A stretch of DNA of 64,000 nt from Hydrocarboniphaga daqingensis (lineage in GTDB: Bacteria; Pseudomonadota; Gammaproteobacteria; Nevskiales; Nevskiaceae). Positions within the stretch are counted from its first letter, which is position 1. Each line of letters starts with the position of its first letter. Of the stretch, positions 17,529 through 26,015 are shown one piece after another. The stretch lies in NCBI RefSeq assembly GCF_900129825.1, contig NZ_FQWZ01000001.1, forward strand, positions 248,001 through 312,000, in the 5' to 3' direction. The notes beneath the pieces were generated by a model. It did not search any database. It had not been told where the DNA came from and worked only from the letters and a program-made list of their open reading frames with translations. The position numbers were made by a program, and so were the translations under genes.

Positions 17529-18794
17529 ATGTCTGAAGCCCCCTCCGTCTCCGGCGGCCCGCGCCGCGGGGCCCTGCTGTTCATCTTCTTCACGGTGCTA
17601 CTCGACGTGCTCGGCCTGGGCTTGGTGATCCCGGTGCTGCCGAAGCTGATCGAATCGTTCTCCGGCGGCGACACCGCGCACGCGGCCAGCGTGATGGCCC
17701 TGTTCGGTACGGCGTGGGCGCTGATGCAGTTCGTGTTCTCGCCCCTGCTGGGCATGCTGTCCGACCGCTACGGCCGGCGCCCGGTGATTCTGCTGTCGTG
17801 CCTGGGCCTGGGCCTGGATTACGCGCTGATGGCACTGGCGCCGGATCTGACCTGGCTGTTCATCGGTCGTCTGATATCCGGCATCACCGCCGCCAACTTC
17901 GCAACCGCCGGCGCCTACATCGCCGATGTGACGCCTCCGGCACGGCGCGCCGCGGGCTACGGCGTGATCGGCGCCGGCTTCGGCCTGGGTTTCGTCGTCG
18001 GCCCGGCGGTCGGCGGCATGCTCGGCAGCCTCGACCCGCGACTGCCGTTCTGGATCGCATCGGCGCTGGCGCTGGCCAACTTCGGCTACGGCTTGTTGGT
18101 GCTGCCCGAATCGCTGCCGCCCGAGCGGCGCACCCCCCGTCTGGTGTGGCGCCGCGCCAACCCGGTCGGCGCGCTGCAGCTGCTGCGCTCGCACCCGGAA
18201 TTGCTGGGCCTTGCCAGCGTCTATGGCCTGTTCCACCTGGCGCACCAAGTGTTTTCGAACACGTTCGTGCTCTACACCGGTTACCGGTACGGCTGGGACA
18301 CCCACCACATCGGTTGGGCGCTGACCGCGGTCGGCGTCTGCGGCATCGTCGTGCAAGGGGGCCTGGTACGGCGCTGCGTGGCGCGATTCGGCGAGCGCCC
18401 GACCTTGTTCGCCGGGCTGGTCTGCGGCGTCGTCGGATTGACGCTGTGGGCCACGGCAGCAACACCGACGTTATTCTGGGCCGGCCTGCCGCTGATCTCG
18501 CTGATGGGCTTGTTCGGTCCAGCGGCTCAGGGCTTGATGACGCGCCACGTCGACGCCAGCGAACAGGGCCGACTGCAAGGCGCCAATGCCAGCCTGATGG
18601 GCATGGCCGGCATCGTCGGCCCGAGCTTGTTCAACCTCAGCTTCGCGCACTTCATCGCGCCCTCGCCGTTCCACGCGCCGTTTCCTGGCGCACCGTTCTG
18701 GCTGGCCGCCGTGCTACTCGGCGCCGGACTGCTGATCGCGGTGCAAATCACTCGCACCGCGTTGCGTGCCGAACAACCACAGGCCGCGACATGA
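17529..18794 (+). CDS. TCR/Tet family MFS efflux transporter
   Basis: Inner-membrane drug/proton antiporter of 421 aa with about 12 helices. The opening helix FIFFTVLLDVLGLGLVIPVL and loop motif A GMLSDRYGRRPVILLS are typical of the TetA branch, as is the motif C region GFGLGFVVGPAVGGMLG. Substrate cannot be told from sequence; tetracycline resistance should not be assumed. The stop overlaps hslR by four bases (ATGA), so the two genes are coupled. Divergent from the truncated globin. Confidence 0.9.
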   Translation: MSEAPSVSGGPRRGALLFIFFTVLLDVLGLGLVIPVLPKLIESFSGGDTAHAASVMALFGTAWALMQFVFSPLLGMLSDRYGRRPVILLSCLGLGLDYALMALAPDLTWLFIGRLISGITAANFATAGAYIADVTPPARRAAGYGVIGAGFGLGFVVGPAVGGMLGSLDPRLPFWIASALALANFGYGLLVLPESLPPERRTPRLVWRRANPVGALQLLRSHPELLGLASVYGLFHLAHQVFSNTFVLYTGYRYGWDTHHIGWALTAVGVCGIVVQGGLVRRCVARFGERPTLFAGLVCGVVGLTLWATAATPTLFWAGLPLISLMGLFGPAAQGLMTRHVDASEQGRLQGANASLMGMAGIVGPSLFNLSFAHFIAPSPFHAPFPGAPFWLAAVLLGAGLLIAVQITRTALRAEQPQAAT

Positions 18795-19192
18795 GCGAGC
18801 TGACGCCAGTCCGGCTCGACAAATGGCTGTGGGCCGCGCGCTTCTACAAGACCCGCACACTGGCCCAGGAAGCAATCGACGGCGGCAAGGTCCGCTACGA
18901 GGGCGACCGCGCCAAGCCGGCCAAGAGCGTGGCGCTGAACGCGCACATCCGGCTGCGCCAGGGCTATGAAGAACTCGAAGTGGTCGTCAAAGGCCTATCG
19001 GATAAGCGCGGGTCGGCCACGATCGCACGACAGCTGTACGAGGAAACCGAAGCCAGCCGCGTCGCGCGCGAGCGTGCAGCCGAGCAGCGCCGCATCGAGA
19101 ACGCGTCCTACAACTCGGTCAGGCCCGACAAGAAACAGCGCCGGCTGCTCGACAAGCTCAAGCGCACGCTGATCGACACCGGACAGGATTGA
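18791..19192 (+). CDS. hslR: Hsp15-like S4-domain RNA-binding protein
   Basis: Binds 50S subunits with stalled nascent chains and helps to free them (known for E. coli Hsp15). The S4 RNA-binding domain covers residues 7-60, beginning VRLDKWLWAARFYKTRTLAQ. The Lys/Arg-rich C-terminal tail (PDKKQRRLLDKLKRTLID) is also typical. 133 aa matches E. coli (133). The ATG at 18791 overlaps the exporter stop (ATGA). A strong hairpin follows 12 bases after the stop. Confidence 0.95.
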   Translation: MSELTPVRLDKWLWAARFYKTRTLAQEAIDGGKVRYEGDRAKPAKSVALNAHIRLRQGYEELEVVVKGLSDKRGSATIARQLYEETEASRVARERAAEQRRIENASYNSVRPDKKQRRLLDKLKRTLIDTGQD

Positions 19193-19204
19193 AGCTGCAA
19201 CGAC

Positions 19205-19234
19205 AAAGGCCGTCACTGGTGAGTGACGGCCTTT
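19205..19234. terminator. Strong hairpin terminator after hslR
   Basis: A perfect 12-base-pair stem, AAAGGCCGTCAC with GTGACGGCCTTT, closes a six-base loop. It ends the exporter-hslR transcript. There is no U-run beyond the three in the stem on the plus strand; on the minus strand it would also end any transcript from the small ORF at 19243-19332. Confidence 0.8.
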
Positions 19235-19242
19235 GAAGGCGG

Positions 19243-19332
19243 TTATTCCTTGCCGTACTGGAAGTGGAAGAGCCGGGCCTTCCCTGCCTGCTCGTCCGAT
19301 TCCTCGCTACGCATCCCTGCGTAGTTACTCAT
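19243..19332 (-). CDS. Possible 29-residue small protein
   Basis: A minus-strand frame in the 300-base gap between hslR and cysH encodes a 29-residue peptide that begins MSNYAGMRSEESDE and ends LFHFQYGKE. Codon third positions are mostly G or C (22 of 28) as in neighbouring genes, and the stop lies 8 bases before the hairpin at 19205-19234, the usual place for a terminator. There is no good ribosome site; an in-frame ATG at 19356 would add eight residues. I do not recognise the sequence. It may be real or chance. Confidence 0.3.
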   Translation of the reverse strand: MSNYAGMRSEESDEQAGKARLFHFQYGKE

Positions 19333-19432
19333 GGCTTGAAACCGCGTCGCCAGCATCGCGCTGGACCGCTGAATTGGCGGTGAACGGCTTATAACTCGGA
19401 ATTCTATCGTCAGCTGAATTCCGTCGGATTGA

Positions 19433-19461
19433 TTGAGAGCGCAATACCCGAAGCCTAGAAT
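19433..19461 (+). promoter_or_regulatory. Sigma-70-type promoter of cysH
   Basis: TTGAGA (19433-19438) and TAGAAT (19456-19461) are separated by exactly 17 bases, a near-consensus sigma-70 promoter. Transcription should start near 19468. The -10 overlaps the ATG at 19460, so that ATG cannot be the cysH start if this promoter is used. Confidence 0.75.
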
Positions 19462-19492
19462 GCGCGCCTCTTTCGCCATTCGCAGGCCGCCT

Positions 19493-20206
19493 GTGACCGC
19501 CCCAACAGCCGCCGCACCCGCATCATCGGCGGGCCGTGCCGTCGTCGATGCCGCGGGCATCCAGTTGCTCAACGACCAGTATCGACCGCTGGATTTCGAG
19601 GCGCGGATTCGTCGCCTCTACACCGACTTTGCCCCCGACAAGGTGTTGGTGACGTCGTCGTTCGCCGCAACCTCCGCCTACTTTCTTCACATCATCGCGA
19701 CGATCCGGCCCGAGCAGGTCGTGCACTTCATCGATACCGGCTACCACTTCGCCGAGACACTGGAATACCGCCAGTACCTGATCGAGCGCTTCGGATTGAG
19801 CGTGGTCGATGTCCGCGCCGAAGACTGGCAGCATCAGTTCACGCGGGAAGAGCAGACCTGGAACAAGGACCCCGATTTCTGCTGCTCGGTCAACAAGGTC
19901 GAGCCGCTGGAGCAGGTCAAGACCCGCTATCAGGTCTGGGTGTCGAGCCTGATGCGCTGGCAGACCGAGCATCGCGCCGACCTCGACATCTTCGAAGTCA
20001 GGCGCGGCATCATCAAGTTCAATCCGATGATCGACGTGACCCAGGCCGAGCGCGACCAGTACATCCGCGAGCACGACCTGCCGTTCCACCCGCTGGTCGC
20101 AAAGGGCTATTCATCGATCGGCTGCCTGCATTGCACGGTGCCGGGCGACGGCCGCAGCGGCCGCTGGGTCGGCAAGCCCAAGACCGAGTGCGGCCTGCAC
20201 TTGTAG
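19493..20206 (+). CDS. cysH: Assimilatory adenylyl-sulfate (APS) reductase, 4Fe-4S type
   Basis: Reduces activated sulfate to sulfite for cysteine synthesis. The nucleotide-binding loop is VTSSFAATSAYFLH and the catalytic C-terminus is TECGLHL with Cys233. Cys130-Cys131 (DFCCSVNK) and Cys211/Cys214 (GCLHCT) form the CC...CxxC cluster set that marks APS reductases; E. coli PAPS reductase lacks these four. So APS, rather than PAPS, is the likely substrate. I start at GTG 19493 (237 aa), because the promoter's -10 covers the upstream ATG 19460; AGG lies 6 bases before the GTG. No other cys genes are in the window. Confidence 0.92.
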   Translation: MTAPTAAAPASSAGRAVVDAAGIQLLNDQYRPLDFEARIRRLYTDFAPDKVLVTSSFAATSAYFLHIIATIRPEQVVHFIDTGYHFAETLEYRQYLIERFGLSVVDVRAEDWQHQFTREEQTWNKDPDFCCSVNKVEPLEQVKTRYQVWVSSLMRWQTEHRADLDIFEVRRGIIKFNPMIDVTQAERDQYIREHDLPFHPLVAKGYSSIGCLHCTVPGDGRSGRWVGKPKTECGLHL

Positions 20207-20335
20207 CGTTCGGCGCGCAAGCAGAAGGCCTGCCGTTGGTCGGCTGTCGCAGTTATCTGAATGTGCGACCGGTCTAGCGCGGCCTAGCATCACTCCCAAT
20301 CCCGACGATTGATCGGGTATAGGGAGGAATCGAAC

Positions 20336-22696
20336 ATGGACCAGTATCTAAGTCGCGCATGCGCGACTGTTGGGTGGATTGTGGCCGGCGTTGCGCTTTC
20401 GTTTTCCGCGTCGGCCAGCAACGCGCCGCTACAACAATTCAAGCAACTACCGCTGAACTTCGAAGCCAACACCGGCCAGCTCGATCCGTCGGTGGCCTTC
20501 GCCGCGCGCGGAGCCGGCTATGCGCTGCTGCTGACCGCCGATGGCCCGCAGCTGCAGCTGCAATACACGCAGGCCAGCGACGAAAAGCTCGCTGCAGGCA
20601 AACTGCCGCCGATCCAGACGACGACCCTGCGCACGCAGCTGGTCGGCGGCAATCGCGAGGCGAAAATCAGCGGTGAATCGCCGATCGCAAGCACCAGCCA
20701 CTACCTGACCGGCAGCAGCAAGGCGAACTGGCACACCGACGTTCCGCATTACAGCCGCGTGCGCTACAGCGCGGTGTATCCAGGCATCGATCTGGTCTAT
20801 CACGGCGACCAGCAGCAGATGGAGTACGACTTCGTCGTCGCACCGCATCGCGACCCGTCGACGATTGCGATGCGCTTCGACGGCAGCGCCGCGGCACCGC
20901 GCGTCGATGCTGACGGCAATCTGGTCATCGCCACAGCCGGCGGCGATCTGATCCAGCACAAGCCGGTGATTTACCAGCTGATCGACGGTCAGCGCCGCAG
21001 CATCGAAGGCGCGTATCGCGTGCAAGGCGAGCAGGTCGGATTCAGCGTCGGTACCTACGACCGCGACCGTGAGCTGGTGATCGATCCGCTGCTCGGCTAC
21101 AAGCTCTACGTGCCCGGCATCAACGTGCTGCAGGCGACGAGCATCGCCGTCGGCGCCGACGGTTCGGCCTATATCGGCGGCTACGCACCGGCACTGCCCT
21201 ACGTCAGCCAACTGCCGTTGCTCGGCGGCATCGCGGCGTCGGTGATCAAGTACGAAGCCTTTGTCGCCAAGCTCAATCCGGCCGGCAATACGCTGCTGTT
21301 CACGACGTTTCTCGGCGGCTCGCAGGACGACGAAGTCACCTCGATCGCACTGGACGGCAGCGGCAACGTGGTCGTCGCCGGCTATACGCGCTCAAACGAA
21401 TTCCCGTTGATGAATCCGGTGCAGGCGACCAAGGGCGGCTACAGCGATGCATTCGTCGCCAAGATTGCAGCCGACGGCAAGCGTCTGCTGTATTCGACCT
21501 ATCTGGGCGGCAATTCGGAGGACGCAGCCACCGCGCTGACCCTTGATACACAGGGCAACATCGTCGTCGCCGGCAACACATCCAGCGAGAACTTTCCGGT
21601 GGCGGGCGCATCCGACGCGGTGTTCAAGGGGGGTCAAGACCTATTCGTCGCCAAGATCGCGGCCGTTGATGGCAGCCTGCAATATTCGGGCTTCATCGGC
21701 GGCAGCAGCGCCGACGACGCGGCCGGGATTACCGTTGATGCCGCCGGCAATGCCTACATCGTCGGCAGCACCAGCTCGCGGAATTATCCGACACTCAACG
21801 CGTTCCAGACCGCGATCAAGCCGTTCGTGAACTGGCAGAACCAGAGCTATTACTACCCCGATGCGTTCCTGACCAAGCTCAACGCCGATGGCTCGGCGCT
21901 GGTCTACTCGACATTCCTCGGCGGAGACGTGAACGACGGTGCAACCGCTGTCGCCGTCGATGCCGCCGGCAGTGCCTATGTGGTCGGCATGACCGAATCG
22001 GGTGACTTTCCGGTCTTCAACGCGCTCCGCCCCACGCGCAACGGTTTCCGGGACGCCTTCGTCACCAAATTCAGTCCGGCCGGCGACACGCTGGTGTACT
22101 CGACCCATCTCGGCGGTTCGAGCTCGGAATTGATCACCGACATCAAGCTCGACGCCGGCAACGCGGCCTACCTGACGGGCTTTACTTATTCGTCAAACTT
22201 TCCGGTGGCGTCAGCGCTGCAGCCGTTCAATGGCGGCGGCGAGGACATCTTCGTCACCAAGCTGGCGGCGAACGGCCGGAGCCTGGTTTTTTCGACGTTT
22301 GTCGGCGCCGGCGGTGACGAGGCCGGTGTTCGTTTGGCGCTGGGCAGTGACGGCGCCGTTTATGTAACCGGCAACACCACGTCACGCAATTTCCCGGTGA
22401 AGAACCCGGTGCAGGGCGGCAGCTTCGGCGCCGGCGATGCGTATGCGTTCAAGCTCAGCTCCAATGCGCAGACACTGATGTATTCCACGTACATGGGTGA
22501 GACCAACATCTATCTGAACTATTCGCTGACCGGCTACACCGGCACCTCGCCGGAAGATCCGGCGTTGAACATCGCGGTGCCGTTTCGCGGCTTGATCGGC
22601 TGTACCTTGCGCGCGCTGCCGACCGACATCATCGGCGACCTTTCGGTGCTGTACAAAAACCGCATTCCCTGCGGCAGCGGCACGCCGCCGCCGTAA
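20336..22696 (+). CDS. Secreted SBBP beta-propeller repeat protein (DUF7948 N-terminal domain)
   Basis: Large exported protein of 786 aa, function unknown. A signal peptide (GWIVAGVALSFSASASNA) is followed by a domain of about 220 residues that opens LNFEANTGQLDPSVAF and ends RELVIDPLLGY, as in DUF7948 proteins. Then come about seven propeller blades of the SBBP type, each with a YSTYLGG-like strand, a GNxxVAGxTxSxNFP strand and a DAFVAKI-like strand. The C-terminus has two Cys (LIGCTLRA and IPCGSG) and no sorting signal that I recognise. AGGGAGGA 7 bases before ATG 20336 fixes the start. It stands alone with its own terminator. Confidence 0.88.
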   Translation: MDQYLSRACATVGWIVAGVALSFSASASNAPLQQFKQLPLNFEANTGQLDPSVAFAARGAGYALLLTADGPQLQLQYTQASDEKLAAGKLPPIQTTTLRTQLVGGNREAKISGESPIASTSHYLTGSSKANWHTDVPHYSRVRYSAVYPGIDLVYHGDQQQMEYDFVVAPHRDPSTIAMRFDGSAAAPRVDADGNLVIATAGGDLIQHKPVIYQLIDGQRRSIEGAYRVQGEQVGFSVGTYDRDRELVIDPLLGYKLYVPGINVLQATSIAVGADGSAYIGGYAPALPYVSQLPLLGGIAASVIKYEAFVAKLNPAGNTLLFTTFLGGSQDDEVTSIALDGSGNVVVAGYTRSNEFPLMNPVQATKGGYSDAFVAKIAADGKRLLYSTYLGGNSEDAATALTLDTQGNIVVAGNTSSENFPVAGASDAVFKGGQDLFVAKIAAVDGSLQYSGFIGGSSADDAAGITVDAAGNAYIVGSTSSRNYPTLNAFQTAIKPFVNWQNQSYYYPDAFLTKLNADGSALVYSTFLGGDVNDGATAVAVDAAGSAYVVGMTESGDFPVFNALRPTRNGFRDAFVTKFSPAGDTLVYSTHLGGSSSELITDIKLDAGNAAYLTGFTYSSNFPVASALQPFNGGGEDIFVTKLAANGRSLVFSTFVGAGGDEAGVRLALGSDGAVYVTGNTTSRNFPVKNPVQGGSFGAGDAYAFKLSSNAQTLMYSTYMGETNIYLNYSLTGYTGTSPEDPALNIAVPFRGLIGCTLRALPTDIIGDLSVLYKNRIPCGSGTPPP

Positions 22697-22717
22697 TTCG
22701 GCACGCCGGCTTCCAAC

Positions 22718-22747
22718 AAAAAGGCCCGCGAAAGCGGGCCTTTTTTT
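22718..22747. terminator. Bidirectional rho-independent terminator
   Basis: AAAAAGGCCCGC pairs with GCGGGCCTTTTT around a GAAA tetraloop and is followed by further T residues on the plus strand and a T-run on the minus strand. It separates the convergent SBBP-protein gene and ABC exporter gene. Confidence 0.95.
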
Positions 22748-22760
22748 GTCGCATCGACCG

Positions 22761-24563
22761 TCAGGCGACCAGTTGCAGATTCGCCAGCCGCGCATACAGC
22801 CCGCCGCTCTTGAGCAACTCGGAAGGCGAGCCGATCTCGACGATACGGCCATGCTCGAGCACCACGATGCGATCGGCGCGCTGCACGGTCGACAGGCGGT
22901 GCGCAATGATCAGCGTGGTGCGGCCGCGCATCGCGGCTTCCAGTCCACGTCCGACCAGAATCTCGCTTTCGGCGTCGAGTGCGCTGGTGGCCTCATCAAG
23001 CAGCAGCAGCGGCGGATTGCGCAGGATCGCCCGGGCGATCGCAATGCGCTGACGTTGACCGCCCGACAGTCGCACGCCGCGTTCGCCGAGAAAGGTCTGG
23101 TATCCATCCGGTAAGCGGCGGATGAAGTCGTCGCACAGCGCAGCGCGTGCGGCTTCGATCACCTCCTCGTCGCTCGCATCGGCGCGTCCGTAGCGGATGT
23201 TTTCCATCGCATCGGCGGAGAAGATCACCGGTTCCTGCGACACCAGGCCGATCTGCGCCCGTAAGTCGCGCGGATCGAGATCGCGGATGTCGACGCCGTC
23301 GAAGCGGATCACGCCGCTGCCAACGTCATAGAAGCGCAGCAGCAGTTGGAACAAGGTGGTCTTGCCAGCGCCGCTGGGGCCGACCAGCGCAACCGTCTCG
23401 CCTTCACGGACATCGAGGCTGACGCCATCGAGCGCCAGCTGTGTGGGCCGCGACGGATAACGGAAGCCGACCGCGTCGAATTGCAGCCGAGCCTGACGCA
23501 CGGCAGGCAGCCGCTGCGCATTCGCCGGGGCGGCGATCACCGGCACGGCGGCATACAGCTCCATCAGGCGCTCGGTGGCGCCAGCCGCGCGCATCACGTC
23601 GCCCCACACTTCGGCCAGCACGCCGACGCCGCCGGCAGCGAACACCGCGTACAAGATGAACGATGCCAGCTCGCCCGCGCTCATCGTGCCGGCACTGACC
23701 GACTTGGCACCCAGCCACAGCACGAACACGATCGCGCCAAACACGCCGCTGATGACGCCGGCGGTCATGCCCGCGCGCAAGCGCGTGCGGCGGATCGCCG
23801 ACGCAAAGCTGTTCTCGACCGATGCGTCGAACCGACGCGTTTCCGCGTGCTCTTGGGTGAAGGCTTGAACCGTCGGAATCGCGTTCAGAATCTCGCCGGC
23901 CATTGCCGACGAATCGGCCACCCGGTCCTGCGATTCGCGCGACAGCTTGCGCACGCGCCGGCCGACCCAGACCAGCGGCAACACGACGACCACCAGCAGC
24001 ACCACGGTGATCGCAAACAGCTTGAAGCTGGTGACTGCCAGCATCACCAAGCCGCCGATGAACTGCAGGAAACTGCGCAAGCCCATTGAGATCGACGAGC
24101 CGACGACGGTTTGGACCAGCGTCGTATCACCGGTCAGCCGCGACAGCACTTCACCGGTACGAGTGGTTTCGAAGTACTCGGGCGACTGCAGCAGCATCCG
24201 CTGGTAGACGCCGCTGCGCAGATCGGCCGTTACGCGCTCGCCGATCCAGCTGACCGTGTAATAGCGGGCCGCGACCGTCACGCCCCACAGCATCGCGATG
24301 CCGAACAGCGCCAGGAAGTGCCAGTCCACCGAGGCGCCGGCGACGAAGCCCTGGTCGATCAAGTCGCGAAACGCCAGTGGCACGGCCAACATCGTCAGCG
24401 AGCCGAGAATCAGCATCGTGAAAGCCAACGCGATCCGCCCACGGTACGGGCGAACGAATGGCAACAAGCCTTTGAGGGCGTTCAGACGGCGGGGCTTGGC
24501 GGCGCCGTCGGCGGGCGCAGGGCGATCCGCGTCCGGTGCGGGCGCGGCGACAGAATCACTCAT
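22761..24563 (-). CDS. ABC transporter, fused membrane and ATP-binding domains (exporter type)
   Basis: Half-size ABC exporter of 600 aa in the inner membrane. The transmembrane domain (residues about 30-330) has six helices beginning RPYRGRIALAFTMLILGSL. The nucleotide-binding domain has Walker A VGPSGAGKTTLFQLL, a Q-loop VSQEP, the signature VRLSGGQRQRIAIARA, Walker B LLLLDEATSALD and the switch His in LIIAHRLSTV. It should act as a homodimer. It resembles MsbA/LmrA-type lipid or drug exporters, but no lpxK or substrate gene is adjacent, so the cargo is open. Divergent from the MHS transporter. Confidence 0.9.
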   Translation of the reverse strand: MSDSVAAPAPDADRPAPADGAAKPRRLNALKGLLPFVRPYRGRIALAFTMLILGSLTMLAVPLAFRDLIDQGFVAGASVDWHFLALFGIAMLWGVTVAARYYTVSWIGERVTADLRSGVYQRMLLQSPEYFETTRTGEVLSRLTGDTTLVQTVVGSSISMGLRSFLQFIGGLVMLAVTSFKLFAITVVLLVVVVLPLVWVGRRVRKLSRESQDRVADSSAMAGEILNAIPTVQAFTQEHAETRRFDASVENSFASAIRRTRLRAGMTAGVISGVFGAIVFVLWLGAKSVSAGTMSAGELASFILYAVFAAGGVGVLAEVWGDVMRAAGATERLMELYAAVPVIAAPANAQRLPAVRQARLQFDAVGFRYPSRPTQLALDGVSLDVREGETVALVGPSGAGKTTLFQLLLRFYDVGSGVIRFDGVDIRDLDPRDLRAQIGLVSQEPVIFSADAMENIRYGRADASDEEVIEAARAALCDDFIRRLPDGYQTFLGERGVRLSGGQRQRIAIARAILRNPPLLLLDEATSALDAESEILVGRGLEAAMRGRTTLIIAHRLSTVQRADRIVVLEHGRIVEIGSPSELLKSGGLYARLANLQLVA

Positions 24564-24640
24564 GGAATTGAGACGATGGCGGAATCAGCCGCTAGCATAC
24601 GCCCCTCTCCGCCGGCTCCGGCTCCGCTCTCGATCCCGAC

Positions 24641-25975
24641 ATGACCGCTGCCGCTGCCGATCGCCCCCTGGACCGCGCCGACTTGCGCACGCTGGGCCTG
24701 GCCGCACTCGGCGGCGCGCTGGAGTTCTACGACTTCGTCATCTTCGTGTTCTTTGCGGTGACGATCGGCACGCTGTTTTTTCCGCCCGACACGCCCGAAT
24801 GGCTGCGCCAGCTGCAGACCTACGGCCTGTTTGCCGCCGGCTACCTGGCGCGTCCGATCGGCGGCATCGTGATGGCCCACTTCGGCGACCGCATCGGTCG
24901 CAAGAAGATGTTCACGCTGTCGGTGTTGCTGATGTCACTGCCAACGCTGGCACTGGGCCTGCTGCCGACCTACGCCACGGCCGGCTACGCGGCGCCGCTG
25001 ATGCTGCTGGTGATGCGCCTGCTGCAAGGTGCCGCCATCGGCGGCGAGATTCCCGGCGCCTGGGTATTCGTGTCCGAGCACGTGCCGGCGCGACGCGTCG
25101 GTCTGGCTTGCAGCGTGCTGACCGCGGGGCTGACCGCCGGCATCCTGCTTGGCTCGCTGGTGGCCACGGCGATCAATTTGAGCTTTACCCCCCAACAGAT
25201 CCTCGATCTGGCCTGGCGTCTGCCGTTCCTGCTCGGTGGCGTGTTCGGGCTGCTCGCTGTGTGGCTGCGCCGCTGGCTGCACGAGACGCCGGTGTTCGAA
25301 GCCATGCGCGCCCGCCAGCAGCTGTCGGCCGAGCTGCCGCTCAAAGCGGTGCTGCGCGACCACGGTGCCGCCGTGATCCGTGCGATGCTGATGACCTGGA
25401 CACTGACGGCGGCGATCGTCGTCGTGATCCTGATGACGCCAACGCTGATCCAGAAGATGTTCGCGGTGCCGGCGGCCGAGGCGCTGCTGGCCAACAGCGT
25501 GGCCACGCTGACGTTGACGGTGGGCTGCGTGCTGTACGGCCTAGCCGCCGATCGGTTCGGCGGTGCGCGTGTGCTGGCGCTGGGTTGCCTGGCGCTACTG
25601 GCCAGCACCTATGCGCTGTACCACGGTCTGACGCTGCGCAGTGGCGCCCAAGCGGCGCCGCCGCTACTGGCCTTGTACGCGGTGACCGGTTTCTGCGTCG
25701 CCATCGTCGGCGTGATCCCCTCGCTGATCGTGCGCTCGTTCCCGGCGCCGGTGCGCTTCAGCGGCCTGTCGTTCTCGTACAACTTGTCGTATGCGCTGTT
25801 TGGCGGCATGACGCCGCTGATGGTGTCGCTGATGCTCAAGCTGAGCCCGCACTACGCACCGGCCCATTACGTCGGCGCGCTATGCCTGATGTGCGCCCTG
25901 CTCGCGATCACATTGCCGCGCAATGTGATGGCCGGTGACCCGGGTCGAGCCGCCGGGTTGACCGGCCGGGTGTAG
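24641..25975 (+). CDS. MFS transporter, metabolite:H+ symporter (MHS) family
   Basis: Inner-membrane importer of 444 aa with about 12 helices. The N-terminal GGALEFYDFVIFVFFAVTIG and the motif A GDRIGRKKMFTLSVLLMSLP are typical of MHS proteins such as ProP, KgtP and ShiA, as is the motif RLLQGAAIGGEIPGAWVFVSEH. Likely cargo is an organic acid or osmolyte; the sequence does not decide which. The upstream region has a possible -10 TAGCAT near 24592. It is monocistronic, divergent from the ABC exporter. Confidence 0.88.
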   Translation: MTAAAADRPLDRADLRTLGLAALGGALEFYDFVIFVFFAVTIGTLFFPPDTPEWLRQLQTYGLFAAGYLARPIGGIVMAHFGDRIGRKKMFTLSVLLMSLPTLALGLLPTYATAGYAAPLMLLVMRLLQGAAIGGEIPGAWVFVSEHVPARRVGLACSVLTAGLTAGILLGSLVATAINLSFTPQQILDLAWRLPFLLGGVFGLLAVWLRRWLHETPVFEAMRARQQLSAELPLKAVLRDHGAAVIRAMLMTWTLTAAIVVVILMTPTLIQKMFAVPAAEALLANSVATLTLTVGCVLYGLAADRFGGARVLALGCLALLASTYALYHGLTLRSGAQAAPPLLALYAVTGFCVAIVGVIPSLIVRSFPAPVRFSGLSFSYNLSYALFGGMTPLMVSLMLKLSPHYAPAHYVGALCLMCALLAITLPRNVMAGDPGRAAGLTGRV

Positions 25976-26015
25976 CCGCTATTCTGCGCGGCCGCTGTTG
26001 GCGCTGTGGAGTGGC

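Noticed and set aside
17529-18794. Tetracycline resistance gene
   Set aside because: Only family-level motifs of the TCR/Tet branch are present; no regulator tetR is adjacent and the substrate cannot be read from sequence.
24560-24600. Sigma-70 promoter for the MHS transporter (TTGAGA ... TAGCAT)
   Set aside because: The spacer is 19 bases and TAGCAT is a poor -10; not strong enough for a feature.
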